Part shown: positions 35,101 to 43,174 of the stretch, piece after piece | Layout: the number at the start of each line of letters is the position of its first letter | Position numbering within the stretch: position 1 is the first letter of the stretch | Source of the DNA: an uncultured Bacteroidales bacterium | Lineage (GTDB): Bacteria; Bacteroidota; Bacteroidia; Bacteroidales; Paludibacteraceae | NCBI GenBank assembly: GCA_900319105.1 | Contig: ONND01000002.1 | Span: 114,275 to 178,274 of the forward strand | Length of the DNA stretch: 64,000 bases | Direction of reading: 5' to 3' | The notes under the pieces: generated by a model | Seen by the model: only the letters and a program-made list of their open reading frames with translations | The model's database searches: none | What the model was told of the DNA's origin: nothing | Translations under genes and position numbers: made by a program

Positions 35101-36678
35101 CCTACGACCCATTAGGTCGTACATCTGTCCTTTGTACATCAGGTAGATTTGTCCGTTACGCATGATCTTCCTGGGCTTGCCGTCTTCACTCGTTACGTCT
35201 TCTACCGCAGAAGGAACACCGCCGCGGTATTTGAAACTCACGGCTCCGGTCGTAGCGTCGCGGGTGATATCGGTGATCTCATGATTCGAGTACGCTGTCC
35301 ATTCCGTTGCGCCGGCGGGGTATGCATCGGTATATGCAGCGTAACTTGTGGTGTTTTCCTTGGCCTCTAAGATATCCATACCGAACGCACGGCCGTTGTT
35401 ATTGACTCGATTATAGATCCAGTTACTATAAACGAAATCCACTTTGGTGATCAGCATTCCCGGACCCGGTAGATATTCGTCCCATCCTGTTAGAGTACGT
35501 ACCTCCAATAGATAGAATGTAGTGGGGTTGGGATTCCAACCCGACATGTTGTGGGTGTTGGCGGTGGAGATCAAAAGGGACGAACCGGTGCCTTCGTTAA
35601 TCGGATACAACGTCACGTTCTCCGCCTTACTCAGCATGCGCGGCGTAAGCCATCCCATGTAGAAACGCTCGTAGGCGGAATAGGAGGGAGGCGTGTTGCC
35701 GTCGTTGTTATAGGGACCATAGTCCATGATATCCCATTCGGATAAAGTGTGCAAACCTGTCTGCGGATTGTTCGTCTCGTAGAAATCCGGCAAGCCTAAC
35801 ACGTGGCCGAACTCATGGCAGAAGGTGCCGATACCATTATATACATCGCTCCATTTGCTTATCTCATTGCCGCACGCGTAACGGTCGATATACTTGCCAT
35901 CTAACTTAAGCGTTATACCTGCGGAGGATCGAAGGTTCCATTGATGCGGCCATACGGTTTCTTCTCCACCGCCGTCGGCCTCGCCATAACCCGCATAAAC
36001 AACATAGACGAAATCGACATATCCGTCATTATCGTTGTCGTACTGCGAGAAATCAGCACCTGCTTGGTCCGCTAATTCACACGCCTCCTTGATCATCTTT
36101 GGCGCATTGGCATCTTTATTGCTGCCGTAGTAAGAAACCGTATTGCTCAACTGCAGCGGACCGATGAGGTCAAAGACCGGGTTGTACTGACCATAACTCT
36201 GGTCTTGGAAATACTTCCGCGCGCTACCTTCCGAGGTATAGTGTAATGTATGGCCGCTGTACTTGTACTTGTAATCACGAGTGAAATGCTCCCCATTATG
36301 CAAGCTGTCCAAAGTATCTCTGGGCGTCACGAACGACTTGTCCTGGAAATTAACCAGGATCACCAAGCCGCGCGGAGCCGGATTAGGTTCGTCGCCGATA
36401 CCCGCAGTCTGTTGGGCGGCGCGGCGAACCTGTCTCAACCTTGCCTCACCTGCCTGCTGCAGACGCGCTTTCTCGCTCTCACTCAGCGGAACCAAACTCT
36501 GCTCGTCTAACCATTGACCCTGCTCGTCTGTCATATAGTGGAAATGCTCATTACCGTGCAGATAAACGGTCTTCTCTTTTCCGTCTGCGCCTGTGCGGAC
36601 AAAACCTCCGCGTCGCGCCGGAATACCCCAAACGCCTACGCTGATAAATAGCGTGGCTATCAATAAGATTTTTTTCAT
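35086..36678 (-). CDS. Secreted M6-family metalloprotease
   Basis: 530 aa. Signal peptide to ~residue 20, propeptide to ~100, then the M6 catalytic domain with HEFGHVLGLPD (residues 288-298, zinc ligands His288, His292 and a downstream Asp). QYDNDNDGYVDFVY precedes it, as in immune-inhibitor-A-like proteases. The last ~30 residues (RKIMRNGQIYLMYKGQ) match the short C-terminal tail of other secreted proteins here. The ATG overlaps the mlaF stop by 4 bp, an odd pairing of an extracellular protease with a lipid-transport operon. Confidence 0.88.
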   Translation of the reverse strand: MKKILLIATLFISVGVWGIPARRGGFVRTGADGKEKTVYLHGNEHFHYMTDEQGQWLDEQSLVPLSESEKARLQQAGEARLRQVRRAAQQTAGIGDEPNPAPRGLVILVNFQDKSFVTPRDTLDSLHNGEHFTRDYKYKYSGHTLHYTSEGSARKYFQDQSYGQYNPVFDLIGPLQLSNTVSYYGSNKDANAPKMIKEACELADQAGADFSQYDNDNDGYVDFVYVVYAGYGEADGGGEETVWPHQWNLRSSAGITLKLDGKYIDRYACGNEISKWSDVYNGIGTFCHEFGHVLGLPDFYETNNPQTGLHTLSEWDIMDYGPYNNDGNTPPSYSAYERFYMGWLTPRMLSKAENVTLYPINEGTGSSLLISTANTHNMSGWNPNPTTFYLLEVRTLTGWDEYLPGPGMLITKVDFVYSNWIYNRVNNNGRAFGMDILEAKENTTSYAAYTDAYPAGATEWTAYSNHEITDITRDATTGAVSFKYRGGVPSAVEDVTSEDGKPRKIMRNGQIYLMYKGQMYDLMGRRIATL

Positions 36679-37433
36679 AACTGTGCCTCTTTAACTTTCT
36701 TGAACAACTCACTCGCAAACACAAAATCATTCAGCGCTTCGTTGTCACTTTTGATGATCTCATGACGGCTGCCTTCCCATTCTTTCTTGCCGTTCTTGAG
36801 AAAAACTATGTTATCGCCGATCTCTAAGATCGAGTTCATGTCGTGGCTGTTAACCACCGTACAGATGTTATACTCTCGGGTGATGTCCTGGATCAATGCA
36901 TCAATCACAAGACTGGTCTTCGGATCCAGACCCGAGTTCGGCTCGTCGCAGAACAGGTATTTCGGGTCGAGTACGATCGCCCGTGCGATGGCTACACGTT
37001 TCTGTTGACCGCCGCTGATCTCGCTCGGCATCAGGTTCCATACGCGCTCGGGTATCTCCACGCGCTGCAGGCAAAACTCTGCGCGTGCCTGCATCTCTTC
37101 GCGCGTCATGTGGCTGAACATCTCCATCGGAAAGAACACGTTCTCCATTACGCTCATGCTATCGAACAATGCCGAGCCCTGGAACAGCATGCCTACCTCG
37201 CGGTGAAGCATTCGGATATCTTTATGGCGCATGTCCGCCAAGTCGCGGCCGTCGTATAGGATCTGCCCGCTATCGACCTCGTGCAAACCGATCATGCTCT
37301 TCATCAGTACGGTCTTACCCGAACCCGATTGACCGATGATCATGTTCACCTCTCCGTCCCGGAACGTCGCACTCACATGATCCAGTACCACATTCCCGTC
37401 AAAACTCTTTACTATATCTTTTACTTCTATCAT
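36675..37433 (-). CDS. mlaF: Mla-type ABC transporter ATP-binding protein
   Basis: 252 aa. Walker A GQSGSGKTVLMK, signature ISGGQQKRVAIAR, Walker B YLFCDEPNSGLDP. The SVMENVFFPMEM and lipid-transport (MlaF/Ttg2A) features, together with the adjacent permease, support phospholipid transport between membranes. The MCE substrate-binding protein (MlaD) is not in the window. Confidence 0.88.
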   Translation of the reverse strand: MIEVKDIVKSFDGNVVLDHVSATFRDGEVNMIIGQSGSGKTVLMKSMIGLHEVDSGQILYDGRDLADMRHKDIRMLHREVGMLFQGSALFDSMSVMENVFFPMEMFSHMTREEMQARAEFCLQRVEIPERVWNLMPSEISGGQQKRVAIARAIVLDPKYLFCDEPNSGLDPKTSLVIDALIQDITREYNICTVVNSHDMNSILEIGDNIVFLKNGKKEWEGSRHEIIKSDNEALNDFVFASELFKKVKEAQL

Positions 37434-37509
37434 TTGTCATTTGACTTACTGCTTCGTCCCTTGCCTTTCTTTGACTTCGTCCATTACAGGCGAATTGAAT
37501 TCGCCGCCC

Positions 37510-38247
37510 TTACAGCAACAATTTACTTAATATCAAGTCGAGGAACAAAATCATGATATTGCTGTTCACCACAGCGTTCGTACTCGCTTTTCCTACGTCT
37601 AACGCTCCGCCGCGTACCACGTACCCGTAGTAACTGCTCATGCTCGTGATCACAAACGCAAACACCAGAGCCTTGATAATTCCGTACCAAACGTAATAGG
37701 GGTTGAACGCGTACTGCACGCCCAGCAAATAGTCATGTATCGTGATGATGTCCGTGAACGCACCTACCGCCCAACCGCCTAAAATACCCACAGCCGTGGA
37801 GACGATCACTAACATCGGCATCATCGTTACAAACGCCAATATCTTCGGCAAGATCAGATAGTTAGCGCTGTTCACGCCCATGATCTCCAACGCGTCAATC
37901 TGTTCCGTGATACGCATCGTTCCGATCTCCGAGGCGATGTTCGAACCCACTTTGCCGGCGAGAATCAGACATAAGATGGTGCTCGAGAACTCCAGCAGCA
38001 GCGTCTCGCGTGTCAGCAAACCTACCGTGTACGTCGGCAGCAACGGGTTCTCCGTGTTGATCTTCGCCTGTATGGTCAGGATCGCTCCGATAAAAATAGA
38101 GATGATCAGTACGATCGGCAGACTCTGCAAACCCTGCTTCTCCAACTCCCTGCTGTACTGACGCCAGAACATCCGTTGCCGATCCGGCATTCGAAGCACT
38201 TTCTGCATCAGCAAGAAGTATTCTCCTATGTGTTGTAAAATACGCAT
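37510..38247 (-). CDS. mlaE: MlaE-family lipid ABC permease
   Basis: 245 aa from the ATG at 38247. Five to six membrane segments and the MlaE signature (LAGKVGSNIASEIGTMRITEQIDALEIMGVNS). Works with the ATPase encoded next to it. A 17-bp palindrome ggcgaatt-g-aattcgcc (37489-37505) sits directly after its stop, in the 76-bp gap to mlaF. Confidence 0.9.
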   Translation of the reverse strand: MRILQHIGEYFLLMQKVLRMPDRQRMFWRQYSRELEKQGLQSLPIVLIISIFIGAILTIQAKINTENPLLPTYTVGLLTRETLLLEFSSTILCLILAGKVGSNIASEIGTMRITEQIDALEIMGVNSANYLILPKILAFVTMMPMLVIVSTAVGILGGWAVGAFTDIITIHDYLLGVQYAFNPYYVWYGIIKALVFAFVITSMSSYYGYVVRGGALDVGKASTNAVVNSNIMILFLDLILSKLLL

Positions 38248-38274
38248 ATTACCTTTAGTATAACAAAAAGCGTG

Positions 38275-38306
38275 CAAAAGTACAAAAAAATTTGCATATA
38301 TGCAAA
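38275..38306 (-). promoter_or_regulatory. Promoter of the mla operon, overlapped by a palindrome
   Basis: Minus strand TTTG (38303-38306), 20-bp gap, TACTTTTG (38275-38282). The perfect 16-bp palindrome tttgcatatatgcaaa (38291-38306) covers the upstream element and could be an operator. Confidence 0.65.
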
Positions 38307-38393
38307 GTTTTTAACATAAAAATGCTAATTTATTACGATTTTCTCTTAAATCTTTAAGATGAACAACTATTCCATGGCCGGATTAGATAAAAA

Positions 38394-38419
38394 ACAGCCC
38401 CGCATTTCTGCGGAGCTGT
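38394..38419 (-). terminator. Intrinsic terminator of the 615-aa secreted-protein gene
   Basis: Minus strand: acagctccgca-gaaa-tgcggggctgt followed by tttttatc. It lies 46 bp after the stop. A second hairpin cccttcc-tttta-ggaaggg (38428-38447) precedes it. Confidence 0.85.
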
Positions 38420-38464
38420 CTATCCTCCCTTCCTTTTAGGGAAGGGTTGGGGTTAGGCTTTTTC

Positions 38465-40312
38465 TTACTTTACGATTACACCTTGTGCATTGTACAGCAC
38501 ACCGTTCTTCTCAATAAAGAGTTTACCGTCACGGATCACTTTCACTGCCTTTACTGCAGCGTCAGCATTGCCAATACCGGTAGCAATATCTCCAAACGAA
38601 GCCGCAACAGTAACAGCCTCTGCAGGCATTGTGAAGCTGATCGGAGCGCCCGGAGCCGGTTGTACCATCTCGGTGCCGTTATAGGTGAGGCTAGTCAAAG
38701 TGTATCCTTCGTTGGCGGTGATGTTCATGACAACTTCCTCGCCCGGATAAGCTACGGTCCAGCCGCTAACCTCGCCGTTCTCTGCTGCTGCATAAGTGAT
38801 CGGATACATCCAGGTTACGAGCGGCTTATCAATCATGATCTGCTTGATAACAACGGTCTTGTCGGAGGTCGTCTGGAGCTTAACGGATGTCTCAACCGCG
38901 ATCGGGAACGACAGATTAGCTATCTTATTGTTGGTCGGATTCAAAGGCAGCGTATCACCACCGGCGATTGCCAAAACTTTATCTCCAACATAACCGAACT
39001 TAATGCGGATGGTCGTACCCGGCAGAACGTTGCAAGCGAGGTAGCCGCCTTGTTTCTTGATCTTCAGACCCAGATACGGTTCGTTACGAGCTGCACCCTT
39101 TTCGTTGTTGAGCGAATCCAATGCGTCGATAGTCTTGTAATCGTAATACTTAGCATCCAAAGCGGACTTCACATCATAACTCTTACCGTTATTTATAACC
39201 ATTCCCTCAAAGTCAATCGATTCAGCATAAGCCTTGGAGAACTTAGCGTAGAAAGTAACATCTGCTGAAATGACTTCGGCAGCCATAGATTCAACCTTCT
39301 GGGTCAATTCAGCGTCTTTGTACCATCCGCCGAAGGTTGCAAGAGGCATGGTCTCATATTGTGCGTATTCTGCTGGATTTCCGTTAGCCGCAACGATTTC
39401 AGTACCCAGAACTTGCTCGCCATACATGTAGGTAACGGTGCGGCTGGCAGCTTTTGAAGTATATACATAGTATGAGTTACCATTGATCGTAGCAGAAGCA
39501 CCCCATGTAGTAGTTGCTGGCTGGGAGGTTACTTCAATGACTTCGTCTTTCTCCTTGGTGGATGCATCATCATAGGTGATGACGGTGTGCTTAGTGAACT
39601 TAACGACCGGAGCGGTAACATACGCATCCGCAAGGAAAAGATACTTGTTTGATACTAGAGAGGCGAGATCAGTTGCGCTGATAGCTACGTCGTTAATAGT
39701 AACGGCCGTTAAGCTCTCTTCGGTAGAAACGACGGTCTTGGTCTCGCGCACCCAGACGCGGATACCCAGGATGTTTACCGTCTGGTTGTCTCCGAGGTTA
39801 GACTGCTGTTGACCGTCAATAATGGCTTTCTTGATTTGACGAGCTAACATAACAGCTTTGAAATCGTAGCCGGAGAGGTCAATCTTCTGCCAGATAGCAG
39901 CTTCGTAGCTTTTAGAAGCCGCGTACGTCTCGGTTTTTCCCATAGCAACGACCGTCTGGTTAAGCAGCTGAGATGCTTCTTCCCATCCTGCCCACGCAAC
40001 ACTGGTGTTGTTGGAACCATTAGGAGCCCAGAATACCTCGATAGAATCGATAGGAGCATCTGCTGTGATGCCGAAATAAGGAGTCGGAGAGCTTGCACTC
40101 ATGTCGGTACCGCCGCCTAATGCAACGTACTGAATACCACTGAAATTACCTTTCCATGCAGAAGCATCCGAGGAAAGAACAATGCCGTCATGGTTTGTAA
40201 ATACGGTTGCGAAATCATTGGCTCCCCAATCGTAAGAACCATAGTTCGGCTCTGCTGCCATCAAGCTAAAGCTTGCCAGTACGGCAGCGGCTAATGTGAA
40301 AAATTTCTTCAT
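38465..40312 (-). CDS. Large secreted repeat protein with InlB-type repeat
   Basis: 615 aa. Signal peptide (MKKFFTLAAAVLASFSLMA), beta-rich N-terminal domains, a beta-grasp InlB-type repeat around residues 300-365 (VLGTEIVAANGNP..TFGGWYKDAELTQKVES) and a second Ig/Big-like module (ENGEVSGWTVAYPGEEVVMNITANEGYTL). The C-terminus ends in the short tail VIRDGKLFIEKNGVLYNAQG. Probably surface-exposed or secreted, function unknown. Has its own promoter with a ~180-nt leader and a strong terminator. Confidence 0.75.
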   Translation of the reverse strand: MKKFFTLAAAVLASFSLMAAEPNYGSYDWGANDFATVFTNHDGIVLSSDASAWKGNFSGIQYVALGGGTDMSASSPTPYFGITADAPIDSIEVFWAPNGSNNTSVAWAGWEEASQLLNQTVVAMGKTETYAASKSYEAAIWQKIDLSGYDFKAVMLARQIKKAIIDGQQQSNLGDNQTVNILGIRVWVRETKTVVSTEESLTAVTINDVAISATDLASLVSNKYLFLADAYVTAPVVKFTKHTVITYDDASTKEKDEVIEVTSQPATTTWGASATINGNSYYVYTSKAASRTVTYMYGEQVLGTEIVAANGNPAEYAQYETMPLATFGGWYKDAELTQKVESMAAEVISADVTFYAKFSKAYAESIDFEGMVINNGKSYDVKSALDAKYYDYKTIDALDSLNNEKGAARNEPYLGLKIKKQGGYLACNVLPGTTIRIKFGYVGDKVLAIAGGDTLPLNPTNNKIANLSFPIAVETSVKLQTTSDKTVVIKQIMIDKPLVTWMYPITYAAAENGEVSGWTVAYPGEEVVMNITANEGYTLTSLTYNGTEMVQPAPGAPISFTMPAEAVTVAASFGDIATGIGNADAAVKAVKVIRDGKLFIEKNGVLYNAQGVIVK

Positions 40313-40488
40313 GTGTTTTGTGTTTTTAGTTAAACGAAAATTTTGGGTTTTTATATAATATTATATATTATATTTTTTTTGTTGGGGTCCCCGGGAATTT
40401 TAATTTCTGGGGAGAGCGGAGCGGTATAAACTCCTGCACACTTGCTACCGACGCGATGTTTGCTAAATGCACTTTGCAAAATCAGCCG

Positions 40489-40519
40489 CAAAGATACTGC
40501 TTTTCTCGCATATACGCAA
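40489..40519 (-). promoter_or_regulatory. Promoter with long leader for the 615-aa protein
   Basis: Minus strand TTGC (40516-40519), 19-bp gap, TATCTTTG (40489-40496). The leader to the ATG at 40312 is ~170 nt with a cccc-gggg stem near 40390 and a palindromic AT tract near 40355-40370; the long leader may be regulatory. Confidence 0.6.
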
Positions 40520-40632
40520 GCCCACCCGCCTAAAATGTAAACATTTATACATATTTCGTCAATTTTTCCACATTCCCAATACATCAGCCCATGAGAGTAT
40601 ATCATCAGATCAATAATCCTCGTATCTGCATG

Positions 40633-40819
40633 GTTTTATTTTTGTTTATCGCTTTTGGATAGTAGTGACCGCTCTGCGGTGAGGATGGTTGGGATAAGGC
40701 GGCTGAGGAGCTTGCTCATCGAGACGACTAAGCCTACGCATACTCATGAGCGCTATTTAGCGCGGCTACTATTCAAAAGGGTTTATCTATGTTTATGTTC
40801 TAAAAAAAACAATCTATGC
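40633..40819. repeat. 187-bp structured direct repeat, copy 1
   Basis: About 93% identical to 41411-41596. Outer inverted arms (atagtag/ctactat, 40659-40665 with 40767-40773) enclose ccgc-tct-gcgg, gagc-tt-gctc and gcgct-attt-agcgc hairpins. The tail repeats ctatgtttatgttct / ctatgcttatgttct. No ORF. Confidence 0.85.
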
Positions 40820-40888
40820 TTATGTTCTTTTTGAGGGACGCAGCCGACCGCCGGCAGCTAATCGTAGGCAGGGGCGCTTATCGGACCA

Positions 40889-40932
40889 AAGGATTACCCA
40901 ACCATTACCGAAGGATTACCCAAGGATAAAAC
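40889..40932. repeat. 11-bp tandem array, core ATTACC, four units
   Basis: Units aaggattaccc, aaccattaccg, aaggattaccc, aaggataaaac in strict 11-bp register, in the gene-free stretch between repeat copy 1 and pqqD. Confidence 0.8.
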
Positions 40933-40959
40933 CATAAAAATAGGAAAAATGCCGCAAAT

Positions 40960-40984
40960 ACTATATATACGTAGTATATATACT
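40960..40984. promoter_or_regulatory. 25-bp near-perfect palindrome
   Basis: actatatatac-gta-gtatatatact has 10 of 11 paired positions. It lies ~80 bp downstream of pqqD in AT-rich DNA and resembles a dimeric operator. No gene assignment. Confidence 0.4.
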
Positions 40985-41064
40985 TTCGTATGTCATCTTT
41001 TGCGTAAGAAGACTTGTTTTTTTGTGGGCTTTTGTATATTTTTAATGGGACACTACAGATTCAT

Positions 41065-41346
41065 CTACTCAACAACACCGGCCTCAAGCCATGAAGCGAT
41101 GGTACTCTCTACATCCGTCATGGCCTGCGAAGCATCTACTTCATACTCCTCGCACAGCGCTTTGCACAGCCCCGCGGCAGTAAACTCACCGTGCGCAGCC
41201 GTCTCTTTCTCTGCCTGTTCCCAGAGGAAACCTGCCGTCTCATTAAGCGTGATCATCTTGTTAAAATTGATCAGCGCCATCGATTCGCCCACTAAGATAT
41301 ATTCATTGCCCAGCTTCCGCAATTTAAATCCTTCAATCGTTCTCAT
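41065..41346 (-). CDS. PqqD family protein
   Basis: 93 aa, the usual size. LNETAGFLWEQAE and the winged-helix-like layout match PqqD domains, the recognition elements that present precursor peptides to RiPP-modifying enzymes. No radical-SAM partner is in the window. It is flanked by two copies of a 187-bp structured repeat and lies downstream of an S26-type peptidase gene, a pairing seen in other Bacteroidales. Role in peptide maturation is inferred. Confidence 0.82.
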   Translation of the reverse strand: MRTIEGFKLRKLGNEYILVGESMALINFNKMITLNETAGFLWEQAEKETAAHGEFTAAGLCKALCEEYEVDASQAMTDVESTIASWLEAGVVE

Positions 41347-41410
41347 ATAATAGTTATTTTGTTGATATATAATACGTTATAGAGCTAAATTTTCTTAATG
41401 ATTCGAAAAT

Positions 41411-41596
41411 GTTTTATTTATGTTTATCGCTTTTGAATAGTAGCAACTGCTTTGCGGTGAGGATGTGTGGGGTAAGGCGGCTGAGGAGCTTGCTCATCGA
41501 GACAACTTAGCCTACGCATACTCATGAGCGCTATTTAGCGCGGCTACTATTCATAAGGGTTTATCTATGTTTATGTTCTAAAAAAAAATCTATGCT
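41411..41596. repeat. 187-bp structured direct repeat, copy 2
   Basis: Same orientation as copy 1, 778 bp away. Outer arms tgaatagtagc and gctactattca pair perfectly. Differences from copy 1 mostly fall in loops or keep pairing (ccgc:gcgg against ctgc:gcgg by G-U). The last 7 bp run into the stop codon of the S26 peptidase gene. Confidence 0.85.
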
Positions 41597-42033
41597 CTTA
41601 AAAGAATTACCTTTCGATAAATCTTTAGCAGCAACCATCGCCACCTCCGCAAATGGTACCATAATCTCCCGCGTGTCAGTAACTTCCGCCTTCCCGAAGG
41701 AGCCTTGATCCGTATTACTGTACCGATAATATCCCCTAATGCGCAAACCTCTTCGCCTGCCAAGTTGCCATCTCCCTGTAGTACAACTCGCTCTCCCTCA
41801 ATACGAATCACCCGATGCAACACGTACGAACTCCTTCCGCATGGCGTCTCGGCCTTCGCTAAAATGATGTCTCCAATACGCGGTGCACGACTCATCTTCG
41901 CCAATATAACGCTGTCTCGGTCGCCTTCTATGTACGGACGCATACTGACTCCCGAAGGCGTGAATCGTACTTCCTTCCCCTCTTGCAGCAGCCTTGCGAT
42001 CTCAGGAATCAATATATCGTTCTCTACCTTCAT
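41590..42033 (-). CDS. S26 signal-peptidase-like protein, SipW (Ser/His) type
   Basis: 147 aa from the ATG at 42033, overlapping the upstream gene by 4 bp. FTPSGVSMRPYI holds the nucleophile (Ser30). In place of the usual lysine, SYVLHRVIRI carries His73, and QGDGN follows, as in SipW/Sec11-type (S26B) peptidases. There is no clear N-terminal membrane anchor; a basic, tryptophan-rich C-terminus (WYHLRRWRWLLLKIYRK) could associate with membrane. Probably cleaves a dedicated exported peptide or protein; adjacent pqqD suggests a peptide substrate. Confidence 0.8.
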   Translation of the reverse strand: MKVENDILIPEIARLLQEGKEVRFTPSGVSMRPYIEGDRDSVILAKMSRAPRIGDIILAKAETPCGRSSYVLHRVIRIEGERVVLQGDGNLAGEEVCALGDIIGTVIRIKAPSGRRKLLTRGRLWYHLRRWRWLLLKIYRKVILLRA

Positions 42034-42566
42034 TCCGCCTCGTAAATAAAGCAATTACAATGATCCTGATACCAGATGATACTAAGAATAGAAACATCTG
42101 TAGAGGCATTATTGCGAAACCGAACGTAATAATTGTTGCGAGGAACTGTTACATTGATCGTTCCGGCTGAATACGTAATGGCATCTCCGGAAAGCGGAAG
42201 ACCCCAGGAAACACCGTCTGTAGAAACATAAACTTTGAGGTCCTCGTATTTGGTTGGAGGATAGTGAGCAAGCTGAAATTCAGCGAGTTCGTTAATGCGG
42301 GTGGTGGTTACAGTGCTTCCATTATCCAACATCTTAAAACTCCAAAGTGTGCCCGAATAATGATCTTTGGCGAACGTGCAGTTGGTTCCGCTGCAATTAT
42401 ATGTTGTGAGAGCCGTTTCCGCTGTTTTGTAGGAATTGGTAACAGTTATTTCGGATTTGGTTACCATCGTTTGAAAGTTGTGTGGTGTGCTAATTCTCTC
42501 TGCGTGAACCATTATAGGCATTGCCATTAGAATAACCCAAAGTCTTGTCTCTAGAAAGTTCTTCAT
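42030..42566 (-). CDS. Small secreted protein with a discoidin-like domain
   Basis: 178 aa. Signal peptide ends near VHA-E. The rest is beta-rich (YEDLKVYVSTDGVSW, NNYYVRFRNNASTDVSIL) and resembles the F5/8-type segment in the 1861-aa protein nearby. Two cysteine pairs (NCSGTNC and DHCNC) suggest disulfides. It is coupled to the S26 peptidase gene by ATGA. It lacks the C-terminal tail found on other secreted proteins here. Function unknown. Confidence 0.6.
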   Translation of the reverse strand: MKNFLETRLWVILMAMPIMVHAERISTPHNFQTMVTKSEITVTNSYKTAETALTTYNCSGTNCTFAKDHYSGTLWSFKMLDNGSTVTTTRINELAEFQLAHYPPTKYEDLKVYVSTDGVSWGLPLSGDAITYSAGTINVTVPRNNYYVRFRNNASTDVSILSIIWYQDHCNCFIYEAE

Positions 42567-42588
42567 TTCTGTTTCATTAATTCGGGCA

Positions 42589-42619
42589 CAAAGGTACTAC
42601 AAAAATTGCACATACGCAA
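42589..42619 (-). promoter_or_regulatory. Promoter of the secreted-protein/S26 pair
   Basis: Minus strand TTGC (42616-42619), 19-bp gap, TACCTTTG (42589-42596), about 23 bp upstream of the ATG at 42566. Confidence 0.7.
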
Positions 42620-42624
42620 GCGTT

Positions 42625-42753
42625 CGGACATTTTTTGCCAAATAAAATGGAATTTTATCTGTTTTGTACGGATAGATAGCGGCTATGCTTGCATAAGACG
42701 GTATATATTGGTGCAAAACAGGGAAAGCCGTTAGGCTTGGCAAAAAATGTCCG
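42625..42753. repeat. Perfect 17-bp inverted repeat, 129-bp element
   Basis: cggacattttttgccaa (42625-42641) and its exact reverse complement (42737-42753) enclose 95 bp with smaller stems (ataaaat-gga-attttat, gcc-gtta-ggc). Further hairpins follow (tccccg-ttaat-cgggga near 42800). The 42567-43174 stretch holds no gene; it contains two promoters, this element and the 42898 motif. Confidence 0.7.
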
Positions 42754-42897
42754 CGGTGGTGTATGTCCGGCAGGACGCGACCGTACTTTCGGGGGCTAGG
42801 TGTCCCCGTTAATCGGGGAAACCGTAACACGGGAAGGGGTATAAATAATTGGGGGAGGAGGTCGAAGGTACAACAAAAATTGCCTGCTCTATAGTTC

Positions 42898-42955
42898 GTT
42901 TATCTATGTTTATGTTTTTAAATTATCGCACCTGCTATGTTTTTGTTCTTTTTTT
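42898..42955. repeat. Partial third copy of the 187-bp repeat tail
   Basis: gtttatctatgtttatgtt followed after ~15 bp by ctatgtttttgttct repeats the final ~55 bp of the two full copies, upstream of the 1861-aa gene. Confidence 0.6.
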
Positions 42956-43028
42956 GAAGAAAACAAGTGTATTTTATTAATATTCGACTATACCTTATTA
43001 TTATTCGCACGCGCAAGGGGGTGTAAAA

Positions 43029-43060
43029 TTTGCATAATCCAAAGAATAATATTAATTTTG
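43029..43060 (+). promoter_or_regulatory. Promoter of the 1861-aa secreted-protein gene
   Basis: TTTG (43029-43032), 20-bp gap, TAATTTTG (43053-43060); leader ~110 nt. A second TAnnTTTG (43114-43121) lacks a good upstream element. Confidence 0.6.
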
Positions 43061-43174
43061 CACCCGTTTTTGAGTATTTCCGTTATGAAAACGCACAGAA
43101 ATGCTTAAAAATAGTACATTTGCCAAATAGACTTGACAAAATTAACAAACAATAGAAATAAAAGGTACAAAAAT

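Noticed and set aside
40700-40730. Hammerhead-like ctgaggag core in the 187-bp repeat
   Set aside because: The GAAA partner strand of the hammerhead core is missing, so self-cleavage is not supported.
40949-41350. 133-aa plus-strand ORF opposite pqqD
   Set aside because: It is antisense to a recognised PqqD gene and starts within the AT-rich palindrome.
41561-41746. 61-aa minus-strand ORF within the S26 peptidase gene
   Set aside because: It is an out-of-frame shadow of the peptidase gene and ends in the 187-bp repeat.
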